Source of the DNA: Flavobacteriaceae bacterium
GTDB taxonomy: Bacteria; Bacteroidota; Bacteroidia; Flavobacteriales; Flavobacteriaceae
Reading direction: 5' to 3'
DNA: 13,350 nt
Assembly (NCBI GenBank): GCA_016649785.1
Contig: JAENXB010000058.1
Coordinates: forward strand, 1 to 13,350
Below, piece by piece: positions 6,536 to 13,350 of the stretch. Numbering within the stretch: the first letter of the stretch is position 1; each line of letters opens with the position of its first letter. The notes beneath the pieces are model-generated. The model saw nothing but the letters and a program-made list of their open reading frames with translations. It did not search any database and had not been told where the DNA came from. Both the position numbers and the translations under genes were made by a program.

Positions 6536-8860
6536 TTGGAATCTTATTTAGCTGAATTAAACGATGCCCAGAAAGCCCCCGTACTTCAAATAGACGGTGC
6601 AATGATTGTGATTGCCGGAGCCGGCTCGGGAAAAACAAGGGTGCTTACCTACAGGATCGCTTACCTGATGAGCAAGAATGTGGATCCTTTTAATATCCTG
6701 GCATTGACCTTTACGAACAAAGCCGCGCGGGAAATGAAAAAACGGATCTCCCAAATTGTAGGGAGCACCGAGTCCAAGAATTTATGGATGGGAACTTTCC
6801 ATTCCATTTTCGCGAAAATGCTGCGTTTTGAAGCCGATAAACTTGGATATCCATCAAATTTCACCATTTATGACACCCAGGATTCCCAACGGTTAATTTC
6901 TGCGATAATTAAGGAAATGGGGCTGGATAAAGATATTTATAAATACAAACAGGTGTACTCCAGGATCTCTTCCTATAAAAACAGCCTGATAACGGTAAAA
7001 GCCTATTTTCAAAATCCCGAGTTGAAGGAAGCTGATGCCATGTCTAAAAAACCCCGGTTGGGAGACATTTATAAAAATTATGTGGATCGCTGCTTTAAGG
7101 CCGGAGCGATGGATTTTGATGATTTGTTGCTCAAAACCAACGAATTGTTGAACCGTTTTCCGGAAGTGCTTCAGAAATATCAAAACCGCTTTCGTTATAT
7201 ATTGGTAGATGAATATCAGGATACAAACCATTCGCAGTATTTAATAATAAAAGCACTTTCAGATAAATTTCAGAATATATGTGTGGTTGGAGATGATGCG
7301 CAAAGTATTTATGCCTTCCGGGGCGCCAATATCAACAATATTCTCAACTTTCAAAAGGATTATGACAATGTCCAGATGTACAGGCTTGAACAAAATTACA
7401 GGTCTACAAAAAACATTGTGAATGCGGCGAACTCCATTATCGAAAAAAACAAGACCAAACTCGAAAAAATAGTTTGGACAGATAACGACGAAGGCCCCAA
7501 AATTATAGTGAACCGGTTGTTGACCGATGGGGAAGAAGGACGTTTTGTTGCCAGTTCGATTTTTGAAAACCAGATGCAAAATCAGCTAAAAAACAGCGAT
7601 TTTGCAATTTTATACAGGACAAATGCCCAAAGTAGGGCGATGGAGGATGCCCTGAGAAAGAGGGAAATTCCGTATAGAATTTATGGCGGACTTTCTTTTT
7701 ATCAGCGAAAGGAGATCAAAGATGTGCTTTCCTATTTGCGTTTGCTTGTAAATCCCAACGATGAGGAGGCTCTAAAAAGAATAATCAATTTTCCTGCCAG
7801 GGGAATCGGGCAAACCACCATAGACAAATTGACTATTGCAGCCAATCAATACGGAAAGTCAATTTTTGAGGTGATCGATAATTTAGATCAGCTGGATCTT
7901 AAAATAAATTCCGGCACGAGGACGAGGCTTTCCAATTTCGTGAATATGATCAAGAGTTTCGCGATCTTAAATGAGAATGCCGATGCCTTTACTGTGGCTG
8001 ATACGGTTTCAAAAAAGACCGGCCTGGTGCAGGAACTCAAAAAGGACGGAACTCCTGAAGGAGTCGCGAAGATTGAGAATATTGAGGAGTTGTTAAACGG
8101 GATGAAGGATTTTGTGGAAGGACAAAAAGAGTTGGCAGATGCCACAGGTTCTTTAGCCGAATTCCTTGAGGATGTCGCCCTTGCCACCGATTTGGATAAT
8201 GATACCGGGGATGATGACCGGGTGGCGCTAATGACGATACACTTGGCAAAAGGTTTGGAATTTCCTTATGTGTATATAGTGGGATTGGAAGAAGACCTGT
8301 TTCCGTCGGGAATGAGTATGGGCACCAGGAGTGAATTGGAAGAAGAACGCCGATTGTTTTACGTGGCTCTTACCCGTGCCGAAAAACAGGCATACCTTAC
8401 CTATGCTCAATCGCGTTACAGATGGGGTAAATTGGTGGAAGCCGAACCAAGTAGATTTATAGAAGAAATTGAGGAGCAGTATAAATCTTATATGATCCCT
8501 CAGGACGATTACAAGTACAAGCCTTTAATTGACCTGGATATTTTTGGGGAAGTAGATAAGAGCAAATTACGTCAAACAAAACCCACGGCGGGATCTCCGC
8601 CACTTGCCCATAAGCCCAGTGAGGAGCAACTTCGAAAATTGAGAAAACTGAGACCTGCAAGTGATGCTTCAGCTACCGCATCAATTAAAGACAGTATTAA
8701 ACTGGAAGTAGGAAATGCTGTAGAACACATGAGGTTTGGGAAAGGTATAGTGATTAGCTTAGAAGGAATTGGCCAGGATAAAAAAGCGGAAATTAATTTT
8801 GAAAATGGTGGCATCAAAAAGTTGTTGCTCCGGTTTGCAAAGCTAAAATTGCTCTCATAA
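6536..8860 (+). CDS. uvrD: UvrD/PcrA-type superfamily 1 DNA helicase
   Basis: This 774-residue ATP-dependent 3'-5' DNA helicase belongs to the UvrD/PcrA/Rep group, which acts in excision repair and in clearing blocked replication forks. The motifs run in order: Q-motif region LNDAQKAPV (8-16), Walker A GAGSGKT (28-34), TFTNKAAREM (motif Ia), Walker B DEYQD (225-229), GDDAQSIYAFRGA (III), QNYRS (IV), TIHLAKGLEF (V) and VALTRA near 610 (VI). The C-terminus (about 726-773, HMRFGKGIV to LLRFAKLKLL) resembles the Tudor-like end of PcrA. The start is TTG at 6536: an in-frame TAA lies at 6524, and the first ATG (residue 23) would remove the Q motif. The leader is A-rich. The gene stands alone, divergent from the DsrE-family gene. 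UvrD versus PcrA naming is a matter of convention here. Confidence 0.95.
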   Translation: MESYLAELNDAQKAPVLQIDGAMIVIAGAGSGKTRVLTYRIAYLMSKNVDPFNILALTFTNKAAREMKKRISQIVGSTESKNLWMGTFHSIFAKMLRFEADKLGYPSNFTIYDTQDSQRLISAIIKEMGLDKDIYKYKQVYSRISSYKNSLITVKAYFQNPELKEADAMSKKPRLGDIYKNYVDRCFKAGAMDFDDLLLKTNELLNRFPEVLQKYQNRFRYILVDEYQDTNHSQYLIIKALSDKFQNICVVGDDAQSIYAFRGANINNILNFQKDYDNVQMYRLEQNYRSTKNIVNAANSIIEKNKTKLEKIVWTDNDEGPKIIVNRLLTDGEEGRFVASSIFENQMQNQLKNSDFAILYRTNAQSRAMEDALRKREIPYRIYGGLSFYQRKEIKDVLSYLRLLVNPNDEEALKRIINFPARGIGQTTIDKLTIAANQYGKSIFEVIDNLDQLDLKINSGTRTRLSNFVNMIKSFAILNENADAFTVADTVSKKTGLVQELKKDGTPEGVAKIENIEELLNGMKDFVEGQKELADATGSLAEFLEDVALATDLDNDTGDDDRVALMTIHLAKGLEFPYVYIVGLEEDLFPSGMSMGTRSELEEERRLFYVALTRAEKQAYLTYAQSRYRWGKLVEAEPSRFIEEIEEQYKSYMIPQDDYKYKPLIDLDIFGEVDKSKLRQTKPTAGSPPLAHKPSEEQLRKLRKLRPASDASATASIKDSIKLEVGNAVEHMRFGKGIVISLEGIGQDKKAEINFENGGIKKLLLRFAKLKLLS

Positions 8861-8943
8861 TTTATTGAACATTTTTTTGGTGGAACTATCCGGCTCATTT
8901 TGAATTACATTTTATTGTCATGTACATTTTAGCTTGAAAGTTT

Positions 8944-8959
8944 TTACTAACTTTAGTAA
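8944..8959. promoter_or_regulatory. Inverted repeat upstream of the GT39 gene
   Basis: TTACTAA-CT-TTAGTAA is a perfect inverted repeat with 7-base arms and a 2-base centre, about 60-75 bases before the GT39 start. It also contains TAACTTTA, close to the Bacteroidota -7 box TAnnTTTG. It could be an operator, a promoter box or both; no regulator is encoded nearby. Confidence 0.35.
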
Positions 8960-8995
8960 GGACTATTTAAAACAGGCTAATTTGAAAACTCTAAA

Positions 8996-9022
8996 ATGCA
9001 CAATAAATACTCGATAATTTGA
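8996..9022 (+). CDS. Possible 8-codon leader ORF overlapping the GT39 start
   Basis: An ATG at 8996 opens a tiny frame, M-H-N-K-Y-S-I-I-stop. Its TGA (9020-9022) overlaps the TTG start codon of the glycosyltransferase (9019-9021). It could deliver ribosomes to the weak TTG start by coupled re-initiation, or be chance. A third option is that this ATG is the real start and the frame has been shifted by one base here. No Shine-Dalgarno sequence is visible. Confidence 0.3.
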   Translation: MHNKYSII

Positions 9023-10728
9023 AACCCCAAAACAAAATAAGTAAGCAAACTTATTTTATTTTGGGGTTTTTGTTGATTTGGGCAATACTCAATCTCCTTA
9101 GTGCAGCTTTTACCGGGCTATCTCATGATGAGGCTTATTATTGGATGTATTCCGAAAATTTAGATTGGGGTTATTTTGATCATCCACCTGCGGTTGCAGT
9201 AATGATTAAAGCGGGTTATTTCCTTTTCCAAAATGCTTTTGGATTGCGCATTGTAAACGTTTTAACCGGGGGTATCTCCCTGTTTCTGTTATGGAAAATT
9301 TGCAGTAAATACGGTGAGGATGTTTTACTCTTTGTTTCCCTGGTCTCCGGGATTCTCATTTTTCATGCTTATGGATTTATTATGGTTCCTGATGGGCCAC
9401 TTTTGGCTACATCCATATTTTATTTTTGGGCGTTAGACAAATATCTGGATTCAGACAAGATAAAATATATTTTAATTTTAGCGCTGTCTATTGCTTTAAT
9501 GCTTTACAGCAAATATCACGGTTTCTTGATCCTGCTTTTCACAATAATAGCAGTCCCTAAACTTCTTACAAAAAGGAGTTTCTGGCTCGTAACCTTGTGC
9601 TCCATAATCTTATTTCTCCCCCATATTATTTGGCAAATAAAAAACGGTTATCCTCCTTTGCAATACCATCTTTTGGGCAGAGGAAACCGGGCTTATGATA
9701 TTTTCTTCACCCTGAATTATTTTTTAGGAATGTTGCTTATTTCCGGACCCCTGATAGGCTTTATTTTATGGTATGCTTTTTTTAAAGTAAGAATCACTTC
9801 AAAGTGGGAAGGGATATTAAAATATAATGTGTTGGGGGTTGCGATATTTTTCTTTTTATCAAGTTTTCACAGCAAAATTGAACCTAACTGGGATATCCCG
9901 GTTGTAATTCCCCTGTTAATTCTTTCGTATAAATATTTAAAGGAAAAATTTATTTTGCGAAAATGGATTGTGGTTTTAGGTGCAATAACATTTGTGATTA
10001 GCTTGTTTTTAAGAGTTTACCTCGCAAATGATGTTGTATTCAATGAGGTTTCTACTCATATAAAAGGTAGAAATGAATTTCATAACTGGGATACCTGGGC
10101 CAGCGAAATCGCAGGGAAGGCACAAAACAGGCCCGTAGTTTTTTTGAACTCATATCAAAACGCCTCCCAATATACCTTTTATACCAATAATTTAGCCCAT
10201 AGTTATAACGGAGTGGGTTACAGAAAAAATCAGTTTGACCTTTGGGATACTGAAGCTAAAATTCAGGGAAAGGATGTCCTTATTGTATCAGGACGGGATT
10301 TGCCGAATTTTTCCCCGCTTAAAACTGCACTCGGTGATTTTTATATTTCCGAATTTAAAAATTTCAGAAGTTATAATAAAGTCGAAATAGAAGTATTAAA
10401 TGATAATTGGACTTTTGAAGCTGACAAAACTTATCCTTTGAAAGTGCAGTTAACGAACAACTTTCCTTTTCCGGTTGATTTTAAGGAGAATAAAGATTTT
10501 TCAGTGGAAATTGTTGTTTCTTTAGTTAAGCATAAGGAACTTCTTGAGGAACAGAGCTTTACTTTAAGATTGGACAAAAAAAGTTTGAATCCAGGCGAAA
10601 GCTTTATACAAATTATAAATTATAAAGCCCCACATGAAAAGGACAGTTACCATATTTTTGTTTCTTTAAAAAGCAACTACCTGGAACCCGCGATAAATTA
10701 TAAAAACAAGGATCTAATTGTAGAATAA
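9019..10728 (+). CDS. GT39/ArnT-like polytopic membrane glycosyltransferase
   Basis: This 569-residue inner-membrane protein is of the GT39/PMT/ArnT type, which moves a sugar from a polyprenyl-phosphate donor to an acceptor on the outer face of the membrane. After the first membrane helix (about 12-33) comes the acidic motif HDEAYYW with Asp37 and Glu38, then DHPP (54-57), both typical of the family's first periplasmic loop. Several more hydrophobic helices follow, up to about residue 340. The C-terminal 220 residues are soluble, and the last 110 or so (about 455-565, beginning NDNWTFEADKTYPLKV) look like a beta-sandwich domain by their alternating pattern. The start is TTG (9019); an in-frame TAA at 9004 rules out anything upstream, and the first internal ATG (Met43) would remove the first helix. 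The GtrA-family gene starts six bases after the stop. The acceptor is unknown. Confidence 0.87.
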   Translation: MKPQNKISKQTYFILGFLLIWAILNLLSAAFTGLSHDEAYYWMYSENLDWGYFDHPPAVAVMIKAGYFLFQNAFGLRIVNVLTGGISLFLLWKICSKYGEDVLLFVSLVSGILIFHAYGFIMVPDGPLLATSIFYFWALDKYLDSDKIKYILILALSIALMLYSKYHGFLILLFTIIAVPKLLTKRSFWLVTLCSIILFLPHIIWQIKNGYPPLQYHLLGRGNRAYDIFFTLNYFLGMLLISGPLIGFILWYAFFKVRITSKWEGILKYNVLGVAIFFFLSSFHSKIEPNWDIPVVIPLLILSYKYLKEKFILRKWIVVLGAITFVISLFLRVYLANDVVFNEVSTHIKGRNEFHNWDTWASEIAGKAQNRPVVFLNSYQNASQYTFYTNNLAHSYNGVGYRKNQFDLWDTEAKIQGKDVLIVSGRDLPNFSPLKTALGDFYISEFKNFRSYNKVEIEVLNDNWTFEADKTYPLKVQLTNNFPFPVDFKENKDFSVEIVVSLVKHKELLEEQSFTLRLDKKSLNPGESFIQIINYKAPHEKDSYHIFVSLKSNYLEPAINYKNKDLIVE

Positions 10729-10734
10729 TTACCG

Positions 10735-11118
10735 ATGGAAATATTTGCCTGGCAATTCATTAAATTCGCTCTTGTTGGCACTTCAGGGCTATTTATAGAT
10801 TTTGGAATTACCTTTCTGCTTAAAGAAAAATTTTCATTTAATAAATATTTTGCCAATAGTATTGGATTTTCATTCGTGGTGATCAGCAACTATTTTCTCA
10901 ATAAATACTGGACTTTTCAGGATCTCAATCCTGAAATTTTCTCCCAGGCCGGGAAATTTGTTCTCATAGCCATAATAGGTTTAATCATTAATAACCAGGT
11001 GATCTATCTTTTCAACCATAAAAAACGGTGGAATTTTTATATAGCAAAGGTTTTTGCAATTGGGATTGTTGTTTTGTGGAATTTTTCGGCCAATTATCTT
11101 TATACCTTTTCGCAGTAA
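10735..11118 (+). CDS. GtrA-family membrane protein
   Basis: This 127-residue protein has four predicted membrane helices, roughly at residues 6-27, 36-57, 72-92 and 100-124, and family-typical sequence (FIKFALVGTSGLFIDF near the N-terminus; NYFLNKYWTF after helix 2). GtrA-family proteins are thought to help move polyprenyl-phosphate-linked sugars across the cytoplasmic membrane. The gene follows the GT39 gene after only six bases (TTACCG), so the two are almost certainly co-transcribed: GtrA would flip the lipid-linked sugar and the GT39 enzyme would use it outside. No polyprenyl-phosphate glycosyltransferase making the donor is visible in this unit. The function is inferred from family and context. 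Confidence 0.88.
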   Translation: MEIFAWQFIKFALVGTSGLFIDFGITFLLKEKFSFNKYFANSIGFSFVVISNYFLNKYWTFQDLNPEIFSQAGKFVLIAIIGLIINNQVIYLFNHKKRWNFYIAKVFAIGIVVLWNFSANYLYTFSQ

Positions 11119-11392
11119 ATTTTAGCAGATTTATTTCAAAAAAAAACAAATACATTGTTCCTGGTTTAATTTAATCTGAACTTTCAATTTATTCTTTACA
11201 TTCAAAATATAATTCCAAAACATTTATTCTTCTAAAAATATCATTAATTTCAATGAAATGTTTGGGGGAAATTAACCTTAATTCCATTCCAGCTTACTTC
11301 TTTTTCTCTTTTTAAATGAGAAAAAAAGAAAAAAGATATTATTAAATCCTGGAAAATTTGTAAATTCTGCGGAGTTTTAAAATCAGAAAAAT
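11119..11392. other. AT-rich intergenic region before the YciO-type gene
   Basis: These 274 bases hold no open frame of note. They contain short AT palindromes, for example ATTTCAATGAAAT at 11247-11259, and an A/T-only-stem hairpin at 11301-11325 (TTTTTCTC / GAGAAAAA with a 9-base loop), too weak to call a terminator. The promoter of the downstream gene should lie here, but no box fits well enough to report. Confidence 0.5.
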
Positions 11393-12013
11393 ATGGCTAA
11401 TTTAATTAGGATTTATGAAGAAAATCCGAATCCCAGGGATATTAAAAAAGTGGTTGATGTATTGCGAAACGGGGGTTTGGTTATTTATCCCACCGATACT
11501 GTTTATGGCTTGGGATGTGATATAACCAACACTTCCGCCTTAGAAAAAATAGCCCAAATTAAGGGCGTGAAATTGGACAAGGCCAATTTTTCTTTTATAT
11601 GTGAAGACCTGAGCAATCTCTCAGATTATGTAAAACAGATTGACACCCAAACTTTTAAGATTTTAAAACGAAGTCTCCCTGGGCCTTATACCTTTATACT
11701 TCCGGGAAACAGCAATTTACCCAATGTTTTTAAGAAGAAAAAGACCGTGGGGATCAGGGTTCCTAACAACAATATTTGCAGGGCAATTGTAAAGGAATTG
11801 GGAAATCCAATTGTATCCACTTCAATACGGGATGAGGATGAGGTGATTGAGTACACTACAGATCCTGAACTGATCCTGGAAAAATGGGACAAATTGGTAG
11901 ATTTGGTGATAGACGGAGGTTATGGCGACAATATTCCTTCTACCGTAATAGATTTAACCGATAGTATTCCTGAAGTTGTAAGGATAGGAAAGGGCAGTAT
12001 AGATATTATGTAG
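11393..12013 (+). CDS. YrdC-domain protein of the YciO type (Sua5/YciO/YrdC family)
   Basis: This 206-residue single-domain YrdC-fold protein has the family motif PTDTVYGLG (33-41), then PGPYTFIL and a C-terminal STVIDLTD. Proteins of this superfamily bind ATP and threonine, and the TsaC/Sua5 branch makes threonylcarbamoyl-AMP for the tRNA modification t6A. This sequence looks closer to E. coli YciO, also 206 residues. It has KANFSFICEDLSNLSDY (63-79) where TsaC/Sua5 has a KRP-type motif, and STSIRDE (142-148) where TsaC/Sua5 has S-x-S-A-N. A role in t6A synthesis is therefore uncertain. Automatic pipelines would probably call it threonylcarbamoyl-AMP synthase. The ATG at 11393 has an A-rich leader. 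The gene stands alone and ends before a strong terminator. Confidence 0.88.
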   Translation: MANLIRIYEENPNPRDIKKVVDVLRNGGLVIYPTDTVYGLGCDITNTSALEKIAQIKGVKLDKANFSFICEDLSNLSDYVKQIDTQTFKILKRSLPGPYTFILPGNSNLPNVFKKKKTVGIRVPNNNICRAIVKELGNPIVSTSIRDEDEVIEYTTDPELILEKWDKLVDLVIDGGYGDNIPSTVIDLTDSIPEVVRIGKGSIDIM

Positions 12014-12035
12014 AACGTGATTGATTTAAATATAA

Positions 12036-12059
12036 AAAGCCCCGCAATTGCGGGGCTTT
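12036..12059. terminator. Perfect palindromic bidirectional terminator
   Basis: The 24 bases are their own reverse complement: arms AAAGCCCCGC and GCGGGGCTTT around AATT. The GC-rich stem is flanked by A residues on the left and TTTA on the right, so it works as a Rho-independent terminator from either side. It sits between two convergent genes, 22 bases after the YciO-type gene and 21 bases beyond the end of the OmpA-family gene. Confidence 0.9.
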
Positions 12060-12080
12060 AAAAGTTATATTAGAACTGAA

Positions 12081-12917
12081 TTATTTTTTAGCATCGTCCA
12101 TACCTTCTTCAATCAAAGAATAAAATTGATCTAATTTAGGTAAAATTACAATTCTGGTTCTTCTGTTTTTTGAACGGCCTTCAGCGGTTTCATTTGTAGC
12201 AAGTGGGATATAGTAACTTCTACCTGCAGCAGTCATTCTTTCCGGTGGAACCCCAAAGTCATTTTGAAGTATTCTTACAACAGAGGTAGCGCGTTTAACA
12301 CTTAAATCCCAGTTGTCTTCAATTATAGCGGTTTTCATGGCCTGATCATCTGTGTGACCTTCAACCATAAATTCTATTTCCGGTCTGTTCTTTACAACAG
12401 TTGCAACTTTTCCCAACACTTCTTTAGCACGGGCAGTTACTTTCCATTTTCCACTTTCAAATAACATCTTATCTGAGATAGAAACATAAACAACACCTTT
12501 TTCAACATTGATCTGGATGTCTTCATCGCTCATATTTCCAAGAACACCTTTAAGACTGGTAACCAATGCGAGAGTTACAGAATCCTTTTTGGTAAGGGCA
12601 TCCTGCATACGTTGGATTTTCAAGTCCTTTTCTTTGATGCTTTCTAAAGATTTCTCAAGGTTTTCAGACTCCTTTTTTGAAAGCGTTACCAAACCTCCCA
12701 CATTGTGAAGCAAGGCAGCATTTTGATTGTTAAGAGTGTGAATTTGTGAACCTAATCTCTCTTTCTCGTCTAAACAAGAATTCAATTTAACAGTAGCAGT
12801 GTTTAGTTGGTCACTGGTTTGTTTTTGTAAGGTTTCCAGCTCAGCATATTTCTTCTGTGAAACACAAGAAGAAAGTAAAAGTGCCGCGGTAGCCGATAAT
12901 AGCAAAATTTTCTTCAT
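12081..12917 (-). CDS. OmpA-family lipoprotein with N-terminal coiled coil
   Basis: This 278-residue protein begins with a lipoprotein signal peptide and lipobox LSSC (Cys18 is lipidated). Residues 20 to about 115 form a charged heptad-like helix, probably a coiled coil (KKYAELETLQKQ; KKESENLEKSLESIKEKD). From about 135 to 260 follows an OmpA/MotB C-terminal domain: DKMLFESG (149-156), EGHTDD (186-191), WDLSVKRA (203-210) and NRRTRI (251-256). Such domains bind peptidoglycan through a conserved Asp and Arg, which are visible here. It is probably outer-membrane anchored and tethers the envelope to the cell wall. The ATG (12915-12917) is set by the signal peptide. Two -7-like boxes lie upstream and the shared terminator lies downstream, so it is probably transcribed alone. 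Confidence 0.93.
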   Translation of the reverse strand: MKKILLLSATAALLLSSCVSQKKYAELETLQKQTSDQLNTATVKLNSCLDEKERLGSQIHTLNNQNAALLHNVGGLVTLSKKESENLEKSLESIKEKDLKIQRMQDALTKKDSVTLALVTSLKGVLGNMSDEDIQINVEKGVVYVSISDKMLFESGKWKVTARAKEVLGKVATVVKNRPEIEFMVEGHTDDQAMKTAIIEDNWDLSVKRATSVVRILQNDFGVPPERMTAAGRSYYIPLATNETAEGRSKNRRTRIVILPKLDQFYSLIEEGMDDAKK

Positions 12918-12949
12918 AATTGGTATTTAAGTTTAATTGTTAGAATTTA

Positions 12950-12966
12950 CAAAAATATCAAAAATA
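12950..12966 (-). promoter_or_regulatory. Two adjacent -7-like boxes upstream of the OmpA-family gene
   Basis: On the - strand, TATTTTTG occurs twice, at 12966-12959 and 12957-12950, each a full match to the Bacteroidota -7 consensus TAnnTTTG. They lie 33-49 bases before the start codon. A TTTTTC about 20 bases before the nearer box could serve as a weak -33 element. The sequence is AT-rich, so chance matches are possible. Confidence 0.42.
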
Positions 12967-12998
12967 GTACCGAAAAACTATTTTTTGTCCTATAAACC

Positions 12999-13350
12999 TT
13001 AAAAATCGGAATATTTATTTATTCCCTTCAAATAATGACTCCAAACAACCGAAATTTTGGTAAAATATCCTGGATTATTCGGGATGTTTTGTCGCTTTTT
13101 TAGCATATTGGGAAGGTAGTGGTAGAAACTTAGGTGAGCTTTAAAAACAGCGGTGAAATGTTGGAATTTAAATTCGAACAAAAATTTAAAAGCGGCAATG
13201 CCATCCAGGATCAATCTTACAAAAATCACCCAAATAATTTGATGCGATGGCACATTTTTAACCAAATTAAACAAACTGTTCCTGAAGTTGTAAAAGGTCT
13301 TTTTTGGGTTCTGGCTGTTTAGGGTAGCACCGCCAATGTGGTAAACAACA
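12999..13350 (-). CDS. Family 2 glycosyltransferase, C-terminal part only
   Basis: The - strand frame is open from the right edge of the window to the TAA at 12999-13001, giving 117 residues of an incomplete protein. The first visible residues read VVYHIGGATLNSQNPKKTF, followed by YNFRNSLFNLVKN. This matches the C-terminal region of flavobacterial GT2 glycosyltransferases, where a His-x-Gly-Gly motif precedes a conserved Asn-Phe-Arg-Asn stretch. The following IIWVIFVRLILDGIAAFKFLF looks like a hydrophobic, membrane-associated segment. A TTG at 13272-13274 could be mistaken for a start, but the open frame and homology-like sequence continue beyond it, so the start is outside the window. The nucleotide-sugar binding part is not visible. 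The gene lies upstream of the OmpA-family gene on the same strand, with 81 bases between them. Confidence 0.78.
   Translation of the reverse strand, partial: VVYHIGGATLNSQNPKKTFYNFRNSLFNLVKNVPSHQIIWVIFVRLILDGIAAFKFLFEFKFQHFTAVFKAHLSFYHYLPNMLKKRQNIPNNPGYFTKISVVWSHYLKGINKYSDF

Noticed and set aside
8572..8898. 108-residue - strand frame opposite the helicase 3' end
   Set aside because: It is antisense to the conserved C-terminal region of the helicase and has no recognisable domain.
11301..11325. Hairpin TTTTTCTC / GAGAAAAA as a terminator of the GtrA gene
   Set aside because: The stem has only two G-C pairs, lies about 180 bases after the stop, and is followed by A-rich rather than T-rich sequence.
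13134..13322. 62-residue + strand frame near the right edge
   Set aside because: It lies opposite the GT2 fragment, which has recognisable motifs; the + strand frame has none.

Overview
The window looks like chromosomal DNA of a flavobacterium (Bacteroidota, probably Flavobacteriaceae). It is AT-rich, its leaders are A/T-rich with little or no Shine-Dalgarno sequence, some promoter candidates resemble the Bacteroidota TAnnTTTG -7 box, and the protein families are typical of that group. No tRNA, rRNA, CRISPR array, insertion sequence, integrase or phage gene was found. No gap between genes exceeds 300 bases; the longest is 274 bases (11119-11392).

Left part (1-3716, + strand): the 3' part of an M1 zinc aminopeptidase gene runs without a gap into two tandem, closely related patatin-like phospholipase genes, the second overlapping the first by one base (TAATG). 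This is a tightly packed, probably co-translated unit. It ends tail to tail with a small membrane-anchored protein of unknown function on the - strand (3846-4367). The 129 bases between them carry a near-perfect 24-base direct repeat that seems to be a duplicated gene junction.

Middle (4504-8860): a - strand pair encodes an exported DsrE-family protein followed by an exported M20D amidohydrolase. Divergent from it is a UvrD/PcrA-type DNA helicase gene that starts with TTG.

Right part (8861-13350): a GT39/ArnT-like membrane glycosyltransferase (again with a TTG start, overlapping a possible 8-codon leader ORF) is followed six bases later by a GtrA-family membrane protein. The pair suggests transfer of a lipid-linked sugar across the inner membrane. 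A YciO-type YrdC-domain gene follows, and a perfect 24-base palindromic terminator separates it from a convergent OmpA-family lipoprotein with a coiled coil. Upstream of that lipoprotein, on the same - strand, is the C-terminal end of a family 2 glycosyltransferase that runs off the right edge.

Most of the window is housekeeping or ordinary accessory content. The points that deserve a second look are the coupled patatin pair behind the peptidase, the duplicated junction after it, the exported DsrE/amidohydrolase pair, and the TTG start with its overlapping mini-ORF at the GT39 gene. No clearly new multi-gene system is evident.
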